Of a stretch of DNA of 25,580 nt, positions 1-7,811 are shown in pieces. Origin of the DNA: a virus. The number at the start of each line of letters is the position of its first letter. The stretch's first letter is position 1. Under the pieces are notes generated by a model, which did not search any database, was not told the DNA's origin, and worked only from the letters and a program-made list of their open reading frames with translations. The DNA lies in the IMG/VR virus record IMGVR_UViG_3300046733_000117, positions 1-25,580 of that record. The stretch is one strand, 5' to 3'. The position numbers were made by a program, and so were the translations under genes.

Positions 1-2602
1 TACTTGCACCGTGACCTGTTCCTGCCGAATTAATTGGATTCATAACAACTAATCCTTCTACTATACCTGCGGTTGCTGGTTTAGTTATTTGAACAGTACC
101 ACTAGAGTCTATACGCATTCGTTCGGTTGCATTGCTATATAGTGTAAGAGGATGATTAGTAATTGTTCCTATAATGCCCTCATCCGAGCCAGTAACTCCT
201 AAAATATTTGTTACATTTGGAGAAGTATATCTAATTTGATTTCCAGCAGGACCATTAACGTGTAATTTAGTACTCGGACTATCAGTACCTATTCCTACGT
301 TGCCAATAGAATTAATACGCATTCGTTCGGTTGCCGTACTATTAAAATCTCCAGACCCAAACACTAATGCTGCTCTCGCAAAAGCATCTTCATATTCTGC
401 CCTAACGAACGCCCTCGAATCTCTACCTGTACCCGAAAAATCATTACCCCAAAAATCTACCTCTCCTATTATTTCATTTGCTGCGCCTGAAGTATCACCG
501 CTTTCAATTCTAATAGTTGGAGCATTTGTTGCTTTAATATGAAAAATTTCATCAGGACTATCAGTCCCTATTCCCACGTTGCCACTAGAGTCTATGCGCA
601 TTGCTTCGGCAGCATTTACACGAAAAGCTAAAGAATTTACATTATGGTCATATCTTATACTTCCTGCATCATTATCATCAGGGTCAGCAAAATCAATAAA
701 AGTTTCAGAAGTATTTGCAGTTCTAAATCTTAAACCGTCTTGGTCTCCGTGTTCTATATGCATTTTCATTGCAGGACTATCAGTGCCAACTCCCAAGTTA
801 CCTGCTTGAGTTAAACGCATCTTTTCAGACCCGTTACCATTAAACTTTATACCATCAGCACTTGAACCGTAAATTTTTGCATTGCTATTGCCAAAATTAA
901 TACCTTGATTGTCATTAAAAAGAACAGAACCTGACGTACTAATATTGCCTAAAAAACTTCCTGTTGTTGCCCTTAATGAACCACTAATGTCTAACTTATA
1001 AGCAGGACTAGTAGTCCCTATTCCAACATTACCACTCGAATCTATACGCAGGCGCTCTACGGAATCAGCATCTTTTGCAGCGGTATAAAATGCCATACCA
1101 AAAGCATCTCCGTCTGAATGTTCAACAACAGGTAAGATTCGATTTATAGGCATACTTAATCTTCCCGAAGGGGGATTGTAACTAAAATCACTTGTATATA
1201 TATCAATTCCTGTTAAAGTATCACCTGTTGTTATAGAAGTTCGAGAATCGTTAATGCTAATAGTTCCATTTGTTTCAAGAATACTTCTTGCACTCGTAGT
1301 ACCTATCCCCACTCGATTATTAGCACTATCAACATACAAAGTGTTAGTGTCAACTATTAAGTCACCTGAGATACTACCTGAAGAAGCACTAAGACCTGCA
1401 ACATCTAAATCTGCTAAAGCATAGCCTGTACCTCCTGTGTCTATTGTAGTAGTAGGTTCTACCTCTAATCCTCTAAATAGTTTAAAAGTATCTGAATCAC
1501 TAGCATCCTTAAATAACCCTGCATACTTTGTAGTCACCCCTGAGTTCAAAGAGTATTTAGCATAGAATCCTGTATCAACTGAGTTAGCTGCATTTTGGTT
1601 AGCCATCTCTATTAATGGGTCTTCTACTGATAACGTCTCTGTATTTACTGTAGTAGTTGTACCATTTACTGTTAAGTCATCTGAGATAGTAACACTTCCT
1701 GAGATAGTACCACCTGTCTTATCATACTTGTCATTCTGTAAGGCTGTAATATCTGTATCATTGCTAGATATGTTTGTAGCGTTTGTTGCAATATTCGTTA
1801 CATTAGTTGCAATGTTAGCAGCATTAGTTGCTATATCAGTATCGTTAGAAGTAATGTTTCCTTCAGCAGTTGTTAAGCGTGTATCTAATCCTGCAATGTC
1901 AGTATCGTTACTAGATATGTTAGCAGTATTGGTGTCTATATTAGCTTGTAGAGTTGTATCTGCACTTGATCTAGTACTTGCCTCTGTGTCTATATTGCCT
2001 TGTAAGGTGTTATCATTAGCTAATCTTGTTGCAGCTTCAGCATCTATATTAGATTGTAAAGTAGAGTCAGCAGATGTTCTGTCAGATATCTCTGTAGCAA
2101 TATTAGCTGTATTAGTATCTATGTCAGCTTCTGCTGTTGTTAATCTCGTGTCTAAGGAAGATGTATCAATAGTAATAGTTTGTCCACTAGCAGTTGTTAC
2201 AACACCATTAGCACCTATTAGATTAAGCGTTTGGCTATCAAGATCAACTGCACCTGTTCCAGTATTTCCTGTAAAATCTAAATCTTGTGCTGTTACATTT
2301 GTATCTACATAATCTTTAACCGCAGCACTAGTAGGTATAGTAGTGTCATTGTTATTACTACCTATGCCATCTGCTTGATCTACAAATTTTACAATAGTAA
2401 TATCTTCACCAGTATCTTTTAATGATCCAAACTCTAAAATACCTGAAGCCTTTAAATCTCCGCTAGTATTAATGCTTATACCTGAACCATTTCCAAGACC
2501 ATCAGTTAGTTCCTGTAACGTAGCTGCAAGTTCTTCATTATCATTAACTTTTATTAATGACTTATAGGTGTCTTTTATTGTTGTTCCTGTTAGTGTTGCC
2601 AT
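1..2602 (-). CDS. Long tail fibre / receptor-binding-type structural protein, 3' end off window
   Basis: An open minus-strand frame runs from the ATG at 2602 (MATLTGTTIKDTYKSLIKV) through the window edge, giving 867 codons without a stop; the C-terminus is missing. Three parts are visible. The first is an N-terminal segment of about 140 residues, probably virion attachment. The second, at about residues 145-290, is rich in short N/T/D/I repeats such as IATNAANIATN, which look like a trimeric coiled coil or fibrous stalk. The third, a region from about residue 290, carries spaced copies of a module reading MRIDSSGNVGIGT followed by SP and a short beta segment. Such modules are typical of phage fibres that end in an S74-type intramolecular chaperone, so I would expect that domain just outside the window. 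It is the last gene of the portal transcription unit. Fibre identity is confident; receptor and exact position in the virion are unknown. Confidence 0.85.
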   Translation of the reverse strand, partial: MATLTGTTIKDTYKSLIKVNDNEELAATLQELTDGLGNGSGISINTSGDLKASGILEFGSLKDTGEDITIVKFVDQADGIGSNNNDTTIPTSAAVKDYVDTNVTAQDLDFTGNTGTGAVDLDSQTLNLIGANGVVTTASGQTITIDTSSLDTRLTTAEADIDTNTANIATEISDRTSADSTLQSNIDAEAATRLANDNTLQGNIDTEASTRSSADTTLQANIDTNTANISSNDTDIAGLDTRLTTAEGNITSNDTDIATNAANIATNVTNIATNATNISSNDTDITALQNDKYDKTGGTISGSVTISDDLTVNGTTTTVNTETLSVEDPLIEMANQNAANSVDTGFYAKYSLNSGVTTKYAGLFKDASDSDTFKLFRGLEVEPTTTIDTGGTGYALADLDVAGLSASSGSISGDLIVDTNTLYVDSANNRVGIGTTSARSILETNGTISINDSRTSITTGDTLTGIDIYTSDFSYNPPSGRLSMPINRILPVVEHSDGDAFGMAFYTAAKDADSVERLRIDSSGNVGIGTTSPAYKLDISGSLRATTGSFLGNISTSGSVLFNDNQGINFGNSNAKIYGSSADGIKFNGNGSEKMRLTQAGNLGVGTDSPAMKMHIEHGDQDGLRFRTANTSETFIDFADPDDNDAGSIRYDHNVNSLAFRVNAAEAMRIDSSGNVGIGTDSPDEIFHIKATNAPTIRIESGDTSGAANEIIGEVDFWGNDFSGTGRDSRAFVRAEYEDAFARAALVFGSGDFNSTATERMRINSIGNVGIGTDSPSTKLHVNGPAGNQIRYTSPNVTNILGVTGSDEGIIGTITNHPLTLYSNATERMRIDSSGTVQITKPATAGIVEGLVVMNPINSAGTGHGAS
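95..1330 (-). repeat. Tandem degenerate coding repeats in the fibre gene
   Basis: About six imperfect copies of a unit encoding (E/A)(R/A)MRIDSSGNVGIGT are spaced roughly 75-95 codons apart. They lie near 95-135, 290-335, 570-615, 780-830, 1015-1060 and 1300-1330. Nucleotide identity between copies is high around the IDSSGNVGIG core. They are in one frame, so they represent a protein repeat, and they also offer short homologies for recombination between fibres. Confidence 0.8.
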
Positions 2603-2669
2603 TGTTTATTATTTTGTTTAAATACTGTTTTAATTTTGTAATGTTGTTTTGCTTTGGCTTATATTTCAT
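2562..2669 (-). CDS. Possible 35-aa basic, Asn-rich small protein
   Basis: The ATG at 2669 overlaps the stop of the preceding gene as ATGA, and the frame ends at 2562, running 41 nt into the fibre gene in another frame. The peptide starts MKYKPKQNNITKLKQYLNK and is Lys/Asn-rich. The stop-start overlap is the pattern used by other accepted genes here and favours translation. The biased composition could equally arise from AT-rich noncoding DNA. No function recognised; this is a weak call. Confidence 0.3.
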   Translation of the reverse strand: MKYKPKQNNITKLKQYLNKIINNGNTNRNNNKRHL

Positions 2670-3166
2670 AGCACCCACCCATTAAAGTTTGCATCGTAGC
2701 TAGGACTTACATCGTCATTACTGTTAGATGTGTATTCAGGAAATTTAGCTTGGTTAAAACTCATATGGTCAATAAATCTTCTTGTATAATATTCTGCAAT
2801 ATCCATTTCTTTTTTAGCTAGGAAGTCTATTTCTTCTTTGCTAACAGATTCTGCTGCTTCACTAGTATGCTTAAATACGCCACCGTTTTTGATTGTAACA
2901 GAAGCAAAGGGCAAATAGTCAACCATTGCAAAATGGATCAACATAGGCTGTATGTAAGAGTTTACTAATTCTAAATAATCTCCTGTTAAGTTATTGGCTA
3001 GAATGTCATTGCTGATCTTGTTGTATAAATCAGTTCCTAGATAGTTTTTAATATGTATCTCTTGAGCAATCTTGATAAACTGAATAAACTTATCTGTGTC
3101 TACATTACCATCTAAGATGCTATTTCTTACTAAATCTGTTCTTGTTATAAATAGTGCTGTAGCCAT
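2666..3166 (-). CDS. Head-tail connector-like protein (putative)
   Basis: This 166-aa protein is largely helical. Its N-terminus (MATALFITRTDLVRNSILDG) is followed by a segment with IKIAQEIHIKNYLGTDLYNKI, and the C-terminal tail is Asn/Ser-rich and ends GWVL. The arrangement resembles small helical connector or head-completion proteins (gp6 type) encoded next to portals in Bacteroidetes phages. That assignment rests on size, fold impression and position, not on a diagnostic motif. Its ATG overlaps the last base of the portal stop, which suggests translational coupling. It probably shares the transcript that starts at the promoter at 5368-5396. Confidence 0.55.
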   Translation of the reverse strand: MATALFITRTDLVRNSILDGNVDTDKFIQFIKIAQEIHIKNYLGTDLYNKISNDILANNLTGDYLELVNSYIQPMLIHFAMVDYLPFASVTIKNGGVFKHTSEAAESVSKEEIDFLAKKEMDIAEYYTRRFIDHMSFNQAKFPEYTSNSNDDVSPSYDANFNGWVL

Positions 3167-4947
3167 TATCCTCTAGGTTTTATAAATCCTCTATTTTTCA
3201 TATCTTTTGGTCTCTTAGCTACTTTAGGATTGTTAACCTCAGGTGTAAATCCTTCCTTTTTAGCTTTGTTTACACTTATCTCTGCTTTAGGATTAGTAGC
3301 ATCAGGCTTAACATCTACTGCCATATAGGTTTTACGCATCCAAAAATGATGACAATCACCTCCGCCTTTGTAGAGCCATATGTCATAAGTAGCAGCACCA
3401 CCTTTACCCCATCCTGCATTTACTGCTCTTTGACTCATTGACATTATATCTTCTTTTCGATATATCTTTTTAGCAGACACCATCTTCTTACAAAACTCTC
3501 TACTATTAGCAGATGTTCTTAAAGGTGCATATTGATATCTTACTTTAAATTTCATATCCTCTACCTCACCATCTTGATCGCTTTTAGCATTTGGTCTTGC
3601 TGTTCCTGTAGAAGCTAAGCCTATCATTTTATCTAGCGTCTCTTCTTGATCGTAATCTACTTCTCTTTCATCGACTAAGACCCAATTTTCTAAATCTTCG
3701 TCTTCTCCAAATTCATCTAACAAGTCAGCAACTTCTTCTGTAGCTTCAGGTTTTTGCTCACTCATTTTTACACCAGTTTCTTCTTCTTGCGTTTCAGCAT
3801 CCTCTACATTCTCTAAGTCTGTAAATTCTAAAGGCTGTAAAGTTTTAAAGTATAGATTAAGTGAAATGCTATTGTAAGCTAGTATTTGATCAAAGGCATC
3901 TATTAGTAAAGTTTGAAAAGGTCTTATAACGGTGTTATCCATTAAAATAGAGGCTGTTTTTAACTCGTCTGCGTTGTTTCCTAACCCTGTACTATCCTTT
4001 ATGCCTAAAAGCATCGGAGAAACGATCCTATGGCTTACTAGTATCTTCCTAGCACTCTCATCTGAAAGGAACTGGTATTGGTTATGTGCATCAGATAATT
4101 GTACAGGCTCTATATTAGCTTGAGAGTCGGTATTGTCATTAAAACTAAGAATAAACTTACCAGCGTTAGAACTGCCTGAGAACTTCTCGTAGATTCTTTG
4201 CTCTATTAATCTTCTTTGTTCTTCATTAGGTACACCATTATTAAAGTTAATTAGCATACTAGGTGCTAGACCATTCATAATGTTGTTTAAGTGATAGTTG
4301 CTTATCTCTTCTTCTAGTTCGCTATATTGTAAGCCTCCTTGATAGTCTACTGGTGAGTAGTAATAGAATCCTGCTCTGTAAGGCTTAACTACATATATCT
4401 CTATTGATTCTTTGCTAGTTTCAAAACAAGGTATTCTTTTAGGCTGTTCACTAGGCTTTATACTAGACCAGTCTTTATGATAGTAGTATGCTTCTATATC
4501 TCCGTCTTCGTTGCATTTTTCAGCTCTTAGCGTTTCAATAGGAAAGTGTTCTACTTGTGCTACCTTAGTTCTATCCTTAGAATATATAATTTGCATTGCA
4601 CAGCTACCCATCAATTTAAGATCAAAAGCTAACTTTCTAACACAATCTTTTTTAAGTAAAGAAATTGCTTGTGCATATTGGTCAGGCTTTCTACTAGAAT
4701 CTGTAGCATCTAAACCTTTACCATATATCATTTCTGACAAGCCATTTATTGCAGCATTGTTTGTAGGAGAACCATTATATCTGTCAATTAAGAATTGATA
4801 GTAGTTATTATCCTCTCCGTAAGAAATCCAATCTTTATTTTTAACCTCTTTGATCTTAGGTGAAGTATAAGTGCTAAGATTTACCATATGCACCTCTGAA
4901 GATGTTTTAGGTCTTGGAGCAGGTCTGTAATTTTTTACTTTTTTCAT
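3166..4947 (-). CDS. Portal protein with C-terminal Cys/His domain
   Basis: This 593-aa protein has the layout of a phage portal. It has an N-terminal wing with WISYGEDNNYYQFLIDRYNG, then SLLKKDCVRKLAFDLKLMGS, a stem/clip region, and the segment RKILVSHRIVSPMLLGIKDS at roughly residues 300-320 that is typical of Bacteroidetes phage portals. After an acidic linker (about residues 385-440, many E/D) there is an extra domain at about 470-550. It contains SREFCKKMV and YDIWLYKGGGDCHHFW, so it has conserved-looking Cys and His residues, and a basic tail follows. The portal is the dodecameric head vertex and docks the terminase. Its ATG overlaps the stop of the gene before it by 4 nt. The C-terminal domain recalls the Cys-containing end of Mu F/SPP1 gp7-type minor head proteins, which would make this a natural fusion; that is inference. 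Confidence 0.85.
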   Translation of the reverse strand: MKKVKNYRPAPRPKTSSEVHMVNLSTYTSPKIKEVKNKDWISYGEDNNYYQFLIDRYNGSPTNNAAINGLSEMIYGKGLDATDSSRKPDQYAQAISLLKKDCVRKLAFDLKLMGSCAMQIIYSKDRTKVAQVEHFPIETLRAEKCNEDGDIEAYYYHKDWSSIKPSEQPKRIPCFETSKESIEIYVVKPYRAGFYYYSPVDYQGGLQYSELEEEISNYHLNNIMNGLAPSMLINFNNGVPNEEQRRLIEQRIYEKFSGSSNAGKFILSFNDNTDSQANIEPVQLSDAHNQYQFLSDESARKILVSHRIVSPMLLGIKDSTGLGNNADELKTASILMDNTVIRPFQTLLIDAFDQILAYNSISLNLYFKTLQPLEFTDLENVEDAETQEEETGVKMSEQKPEATEEVADLLDEFGEDEDLENWVLVDEREVDYDQEETLDKMIGLASTGTARPNAKSDQDGEVEDMKFKVRYQYAPLRTSANSREFCKKMVSAKKIYRKEDIMSMSQRAVNAGWGKGGAATYDIWLYKGGGDCHHFWMRKTYMAVDVKPDATNPKAEISVNKAKKEGFTPEVNNPKVAKRPKDMKNRGFIKPRG

Positions 4948-5363
4948 ATTATGATATAATCGTTGTCGTGTGTATTCTCTGTAACATATTCATCTTTATT
5001 GACGCTGTAATACTCATCCTCTGTTTGGTCTAAGTTTTGGTCTGTACAGAATACCTTATCTTTATATAGTGATAGTGCAGCACCTTGTGAAGCATCCCAA
5101 GTATCAGAGTTTAATTCCCACACTAAAGTATTTTGCTCAAATAAGTTAGGATCAACTACAAAATCAAAATCATAGAACCTACCCTCTATTAAGTTAAAAG
5201 TACTTGTGTAAATAAGTTCATCTTTTTCTTGTGTGAAATCGACTGTTTCATTAGTCACTACATTTGTACTATCATCTCTAATATATAGCGTAGCAGATAA
5301 AACATATTCTCTAGGTGTGAACCTTATACTTTGTTCTTCTGTGCTAGTAGTAAGTATCTTCAT
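4944..5363 (-). CDS. Uncharacterised beta-rich protein upstream of portal
   Basis: This 139-aa acidic protein has alternating hydrophobic/polar segments (YVLSATLYIRDDST, GRFYDFDFVVDPNLF), suggesting a beta-sandwich, and an Asp/Glu/Tyr-rich C-terminus. I do not recognise a family. It is the first gene of a transcription unit. A promoter-like element of the late class lies 4 nt before its ATG and a terminator lies just upstream of that. Its stop overlaps the portal ATG (ATGA), so it is probably translationally coupled to the portal. A structural role in the head vertex is plausible from context only. Confidence 0.75.
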   Translation of the reverse strand: MKILTTSTEEQSIRFTPREYVLSATLYIRDDSTNVVTNETVDFTQEKDELIYTSTFNLIEGRFYDFDFVVDPNLFEQNTLVWELNSDTWDASQGAALSLYKDKVFCTDQNLDQTEDEYYSVNKDEYVTENTHDNDYIII

Positions 5364-5367
5364 ACAT

Positions 5368-5396
5368 ATATAACGCTAAAAAGCAAATATTTTGCA
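5368..5396 (-). promoter_or_regulatory. Late-class promoter-like element P4
   Basis: On the minus strand, TGCAAA (5391-5396) is followed after 15 nt by CGTTATAT (5368-5375), 4 nt before the ATG at 5363. The same boxes and spacings occur at 7630-7658 and 10043-10071. It does not match the Bacteroidetes housekeeping consensus. The element lies 7 nt after a terminator, as expected for a new transcription unit. Confidence 0.75.
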
Positions 5397-5403
5397 TAGG
5401 TGC

Positions 5404-5432
5404 AAAAAAAAAGGCTAACATTTCTGCTAGCC
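5404..5432 (-). terminator. Rho-independent terminator after the tail tube gene
   Basis: On the minus strand an 8-bp stem GGCTAGCA / TGTTAGCC (one G-T pair) closes a GAAA tetraloop and is followed directly by nine Ts (5404-5412). It lies 21 nt past the tail tube stop and immediately before the next promoter-like element. Confidence 0.9.
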
Positions 5433-5453
5433 CTCCTTCTTATCAAACAATTA

Positions 5454-5981
5454 TTATGCGTCAGGGTCGATTTGACTAGCTGAAGCGTCATCTGTAATTA
5501 CTGTAGAAGTAACAAAGAATGCAGGAGATGTCTCCATAGCCTCAAAAGTTAAAGTGAATCCTGAAAGGTCTCCCATTGCTGCACCTGATACTACAGTTCC
5601 TCCTGTAACTTCAGCACCGTGTTCTAGTCCTACTAAGAAAAAGTTTCCGTTGTAGTCCTCGATAGCAATATGGGGTCTAGCTGCTGCTAGTAATTTAATT
5701 TCCTCTTGTGTTGCCTTATCTAAAAATGTCAAAGTCAAACTAAGAGTCTGTGTATAAAATGTTGTACCATTTTCACGTGAAGAGTTAATTGCAGTCTCTA
5801 AGCTAGAATTACCTTTAATATCAAATTGATACCAATCTGGTGATCCTGCTAAAGCTGTAATTTCTCCTGCGGCAATGGTAGCTGTACCTAGTGTACCGTA
5901 ATCTGCAAAGTAGACTGTTTTCAATCCACCTACAGCCGATTTACAAGGTAAACTTCTTCCTGTTGTTAAAGCGCAAGCCAT
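5454..5981 (-). CDS. Major tail tube protein (probable)
   Basis: This 175-aa protein begins MACALTTGRSLPCKSAVGG, a start seen in structural proteins of Bacteroidetes siphophages. It is beta-rich, with a central region (TQTLSLTLTFLDKATQEEIK) and a Gly/Thr-rich C-terminal half. The size and pattern suit a tail tube subunit, which polymerises as hexameric rings around the tape measure. It sits alone between two rho-independent terminators, directly after the capsid gene, which suits a high-copy structural protein whose dose is set separately. I see no promoter of either class in front of it, so it probably depends on read-through past the terminator at 5996-6030. A head decoration protein is the main alternative. 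Confidence 0.65.
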   Translation of the reverse strand: MACALTTGRSLPCKSAVGGLKTVYFADYGTLGTATIAAGEITALAGSPDWYQFDIKGNSSLETAINSSRENGTTFYTQTLSLTLTFLDKATQEEIKLLAAARPHIAIEDYNGNFFLVGLEHGAEVTGGTVVSGAAMGDLSGFTLTFEAMETSPAFFVTSTVITDDASASQIDPDA

Positions 5982-5995
5982 AGTTTTATATTATT

Positions 5996-6030
5996 AAAAA
6001 AGGGTGAGCAGGAATCTTCCTAACCCACCC
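5996..6030 (-). terminator. Terminator/attenuator between capsid and tail tube genes
   Basis: On the minus strand GGGTG (6026-6030) pairs with CACCC (6002-6006), with an inner AGGA/TCCT stem and an imperfect middle. Six Ts follow at 5996-6001. It lies 24 nt after the capsid stop and 15 nt before the tail tube ATG. With no promoter between, it may let only part of the transcripts pass. Confidence 0.8.
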
Positions 6031-6053
6031 TCTATATTAGACAATTATTGTTA

Positions 6054-7001
6054 TTATGCTAAAGTTAGTAAAGATAGGTCTGAACCAATTCCGTACTGTA
6101 CTCCTGCTGTAAATCTCATTACGACTCTTACATTTTGAGAACCGTCTAAGTCAGCCATATCTAACAATTTAACTTCTTGGTGATCTGATAATAGACCTGT
6201 ACCAAAGTAGATGTTAGACTTCTGTCCTGCTACGATGTGATCTGTAGGCATTCCAGGTGCTAGAACAACTTTGATTCCATCAAAAGAAAGTGCATTCCCT
6301 TGATTGTACCATAAGTTACCTCTGTTATCAACCCCTTGCGCTCCTACTCCTTGCGCTCCGTTTCCACCTAGATAGCGGATGTAAGATTGCCAAGCTGAAG
6401 TTGGTACATAGATGTTCAAGTCCTCTTTTCCATAGACTGCGCTAGGTAAAGAATCTACTACGTTTCCGAGTAGTGTAGCAATGTTTGTGCTAGAGAAAGC
6501 AGTTTCTCCACCATTAGCAGCATCGTTTACGTCAGCGTCAGCACCAGCTAATACTGTGATACCGTCAAACTCACCTGCGTTTCCGTTTACACCTGCCCAA
6601 ATGTTTTGCTCATTCTTCTCAGCTACTAATCCTGCAACGTGAGAAATTAAGAAGTCGCTAAATGCTGGTGGCAAGTTATCAAATGCAGAATATCCCATTT
6701 GTACTGCTTCCCAGTCGCTAGCAAAATCTTTCTTACATAACTCAAGGTTAACTTGAAACTCTTCAGGCTGAAGGATTCTTTCAGTAAGAGTGATAGTTGC
6801 TGTGTCTGTAAAGTCACAAGTAGCGTCTTTTATGACGTTAGCGTCTGTTGCTACTTTTTTGATAACCTCTTTGTATTTTACATTAGGTTTGATTTCGATA
6901 TTCCCCTGCTCGATAGTAGGAGAAGATAATAACGCTGCTGAAATATACTTTCCTGCAAATTCGCCAGCGTATGTAGTTGTGATACTAGTTGTAGTTGCCA
7001 T
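6054..7001 (-). CDS. Major capsid protein
   Basis: This 315-aa protein fits an HK97-fold coat protein of Bacteroidetes phages. The N-terminus is Thr-rich (MATTTSITTTYAGEFAGKYI), followed by a long beta/E-loop-like region (NIEIKPNVKYKEVIKKVATD). A helical spine-like stretch follows (about residues 95-150, CKKDFASDWEAVQMGYSAF), and then an A-domain-like C-terminal half (SAVYGKEDLNIYVPTSAWQS, then GIKVVLAPGMP). It follows the scaffold gene by 12 nt and is followed by a terminator, the usual setting of a coat gene. It shares the transcript of the promoter-like element at 7630-7658. No cleavage site can be proven from sequence alone, although a protease is encoded nearby. Confidence 0.85.
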   Translation of the reverse strand: MATTTSITTTYAGEFAGKYISAALLSSPTIEQGNIEIKPNVKYKEVIKKVATDANVIKDATCDFTDTATITLTERILQPEEFQVNLELCKKDFASDWEAVQMGYSAFDNLPPAFSDFLISHVAGLVAEKNEQNIWAGVNGNAGEFDGITVLAGADADVNDAANGGETAFSSTNIATLLGNVVDSLPSAVYGKEDLNIYVPTSAWQSYIRYLGGNGAQGVGAQGVDNRGNLWYNQGNALSFDGIKVVLAPGMPTDHIVAGQKSNIYFGTGLLSDHQEVKLLDMADLDGSQNVRVVMRFTAGVQYGIGSDLSLLTLA

Positions 7002-7013
7002 TTTTTAAATTTA

Positions 7014-7625
7014 TTATTTTAGGTTTGCAATTTTTTGAAATACTCTATCTCTTGTGCTAGTTGCTCTACGTTGGCTGAATAACACTTGATTTTTATTTGT
7101 TTCTGATTCAGGATTGTGCTTTAATGGAGCAGCAGCAGGTTTAGACAACTCTTCTTTTAGTTGCTCTTCTACTTCTTGCTCAGCCATTTCCTCTTTGTCT
7201 TTGATCATAGCTTTGATCTCCTCGATCATAGATTTAACCTCAGCTAGTTCTTCTTTAGTAGCATAAGCCATTTCTTCTTCTTGTGCCTCTACTTCTTCTT
7301 CTGCTTCAGCTTCTTTAATCTCTCCGATTATGCCTTCTTCAGCTACTACTAAAATCTTTCCGTCTTCCATTGTGTAGTCTCCTACAGGTACGGCTACTTT
7401 CTCATCTTCTGTTACTATGAAGATTTCATTTCCTGCTTCAAAAGCCTCAGCTTCTAAAACTGTTCCGTTCTCTAGTTTTGCTTGAGCCAATTCTACTTTT
7501 GTAGCTTCTTCTGCTTCTAAGTTAGTTTCTACTTGCTCAGTAGCCTCTACCTCTTTCACATCTTCCGATAACTCAATGCCTAGAATGTTTTTAATGTCCT
7601 TTAGCATTTCTGTTGGGTTTTTCAT
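7014..7625 (-). CDS. Capsid scaffolding protein (probable)
   Basis: This 203-aa protein is strongly acidic, with Glu/Ala/Val repeats. It has a small beta segment (NGTVLEAEAFEAGNEIFIV, about residues 53-71), a predicted coiled coil (ATKEELAEVKSMIEEIKAMI, about 122-141) and a basic C-terminus (FSQRRATSTRDRVFQKI). An acidic coiled-coil body with a basic tail directly upstream of the capsid gene is the classic layout of a prohead scaffold, whose C-terminus contacts the coat protein. The XkdF-like protease encoded upstream would be expected to degrade it during maturation. It is the first gene after the promoter-like element at 7630-7658. Confidence 0.8.
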   Translation of the reverse strand: MKNPTEMLKDIKNILGIELSEDVKEVEATEQVETNLEAEEATKVELAQAKLENGTVLEAEAFEAGNEIFIVTEDEKVAVPVGDYTMEDGKILVVAEEGIIGEIKEAEAEEEVEAQEEEMAYATKEELAEVKSMIEEIKAMIKDKEEMAEQEVEEQLKEELSKPAAAPLKHNPESETNKNQVLFSQRRATSTRDRVFQKIANLK

Positions 7626-7629
7626 ATTT

Positions 7630-7658
7630 ATATAACGATTAATAATTAGTATTTTGCA
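7630..7658 (-). promoter_or_regulatory. Late-class promoter-like element P3
   Basis: TGCAAA (7653-7658), 15 nt, CGTTATAT (7630-7637), then 4 nt to the scaffold ATG at 7625. No terminator precedes it; the upstream box lies 3 nt after the stop of the preceding small gene, so this would be an internal booster for scaffold and capsid. Confidence 0.75.
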
Positions 7659-7661
7659 TTT

Positions 7662-7811
7662 TCAGTCTGTTCCGTATATCTTACCTATGCCTTGAGACCA
7701 TAAAGACCCATCACAACATTTTCTTGAATAAGTATTAGTATCCTTGCAAAGGCAACCTCTTGCGCTGCTCTTAGGACTTGTTTTACTAGGAGTTTTCCAC
7801 CATCTACGCAT
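7662..7811 (-). CDS. Small Cys-rich basic protein (49 aa)
   Basis: I place the start at the ATG at 7811 (MRRWWKTPSKTSPKS), which overlaps the previous stop by 8 nt. An upstream ATG at 7865 would overlap that gene by 62 nt. The C-terminal half reads GCLCKDTNTYSRKCCDGSL followed by WSQGIGKI. Paired cysteines (CxC...CC) with TYSRKCCDGS and QGIG look like a conserved mini-protein of Bacteroidetes phages, possibly metal-binding or disulfide-bonded. It sits in the head module between a virion surface protein and the scaffold, so a minor virion component is possible. No known function. Confidence 0.7.
   Translation of the reverse strand: MRRWWKTPSKTSPKSSARGCLCKDTNTYSRKCCDGSLWSQGIGKIYGTD

Noticed and set aside
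300-809. Two plus-strand ORFs of 76-80 aa
   Set aside because: They are antisense to the fibre repeats and exist because the repeats lack antisense stops.
95-1330. CRISPR-like array from regularly spaced repeats
   Set aside because: The repeats are in-frame, degenerate and 220-290 nt apart, so they are protein repeats.
1728-2312. A 194-aa plus-strand open frame rich in Val/Leu/Ser
   Set aside because: It is the antisense shadow of the Asn/Thr/Ile repeat region of the fibre gene; no start context or neighbour supports it.
6928-6965. A CGTTAT followed upstream by TTTGCA-like sequence inside the capsid gene
   Set aside because: The box spacing is two bases off and there is no start codon 4 nt downstream; it looks like a coding coincidence.
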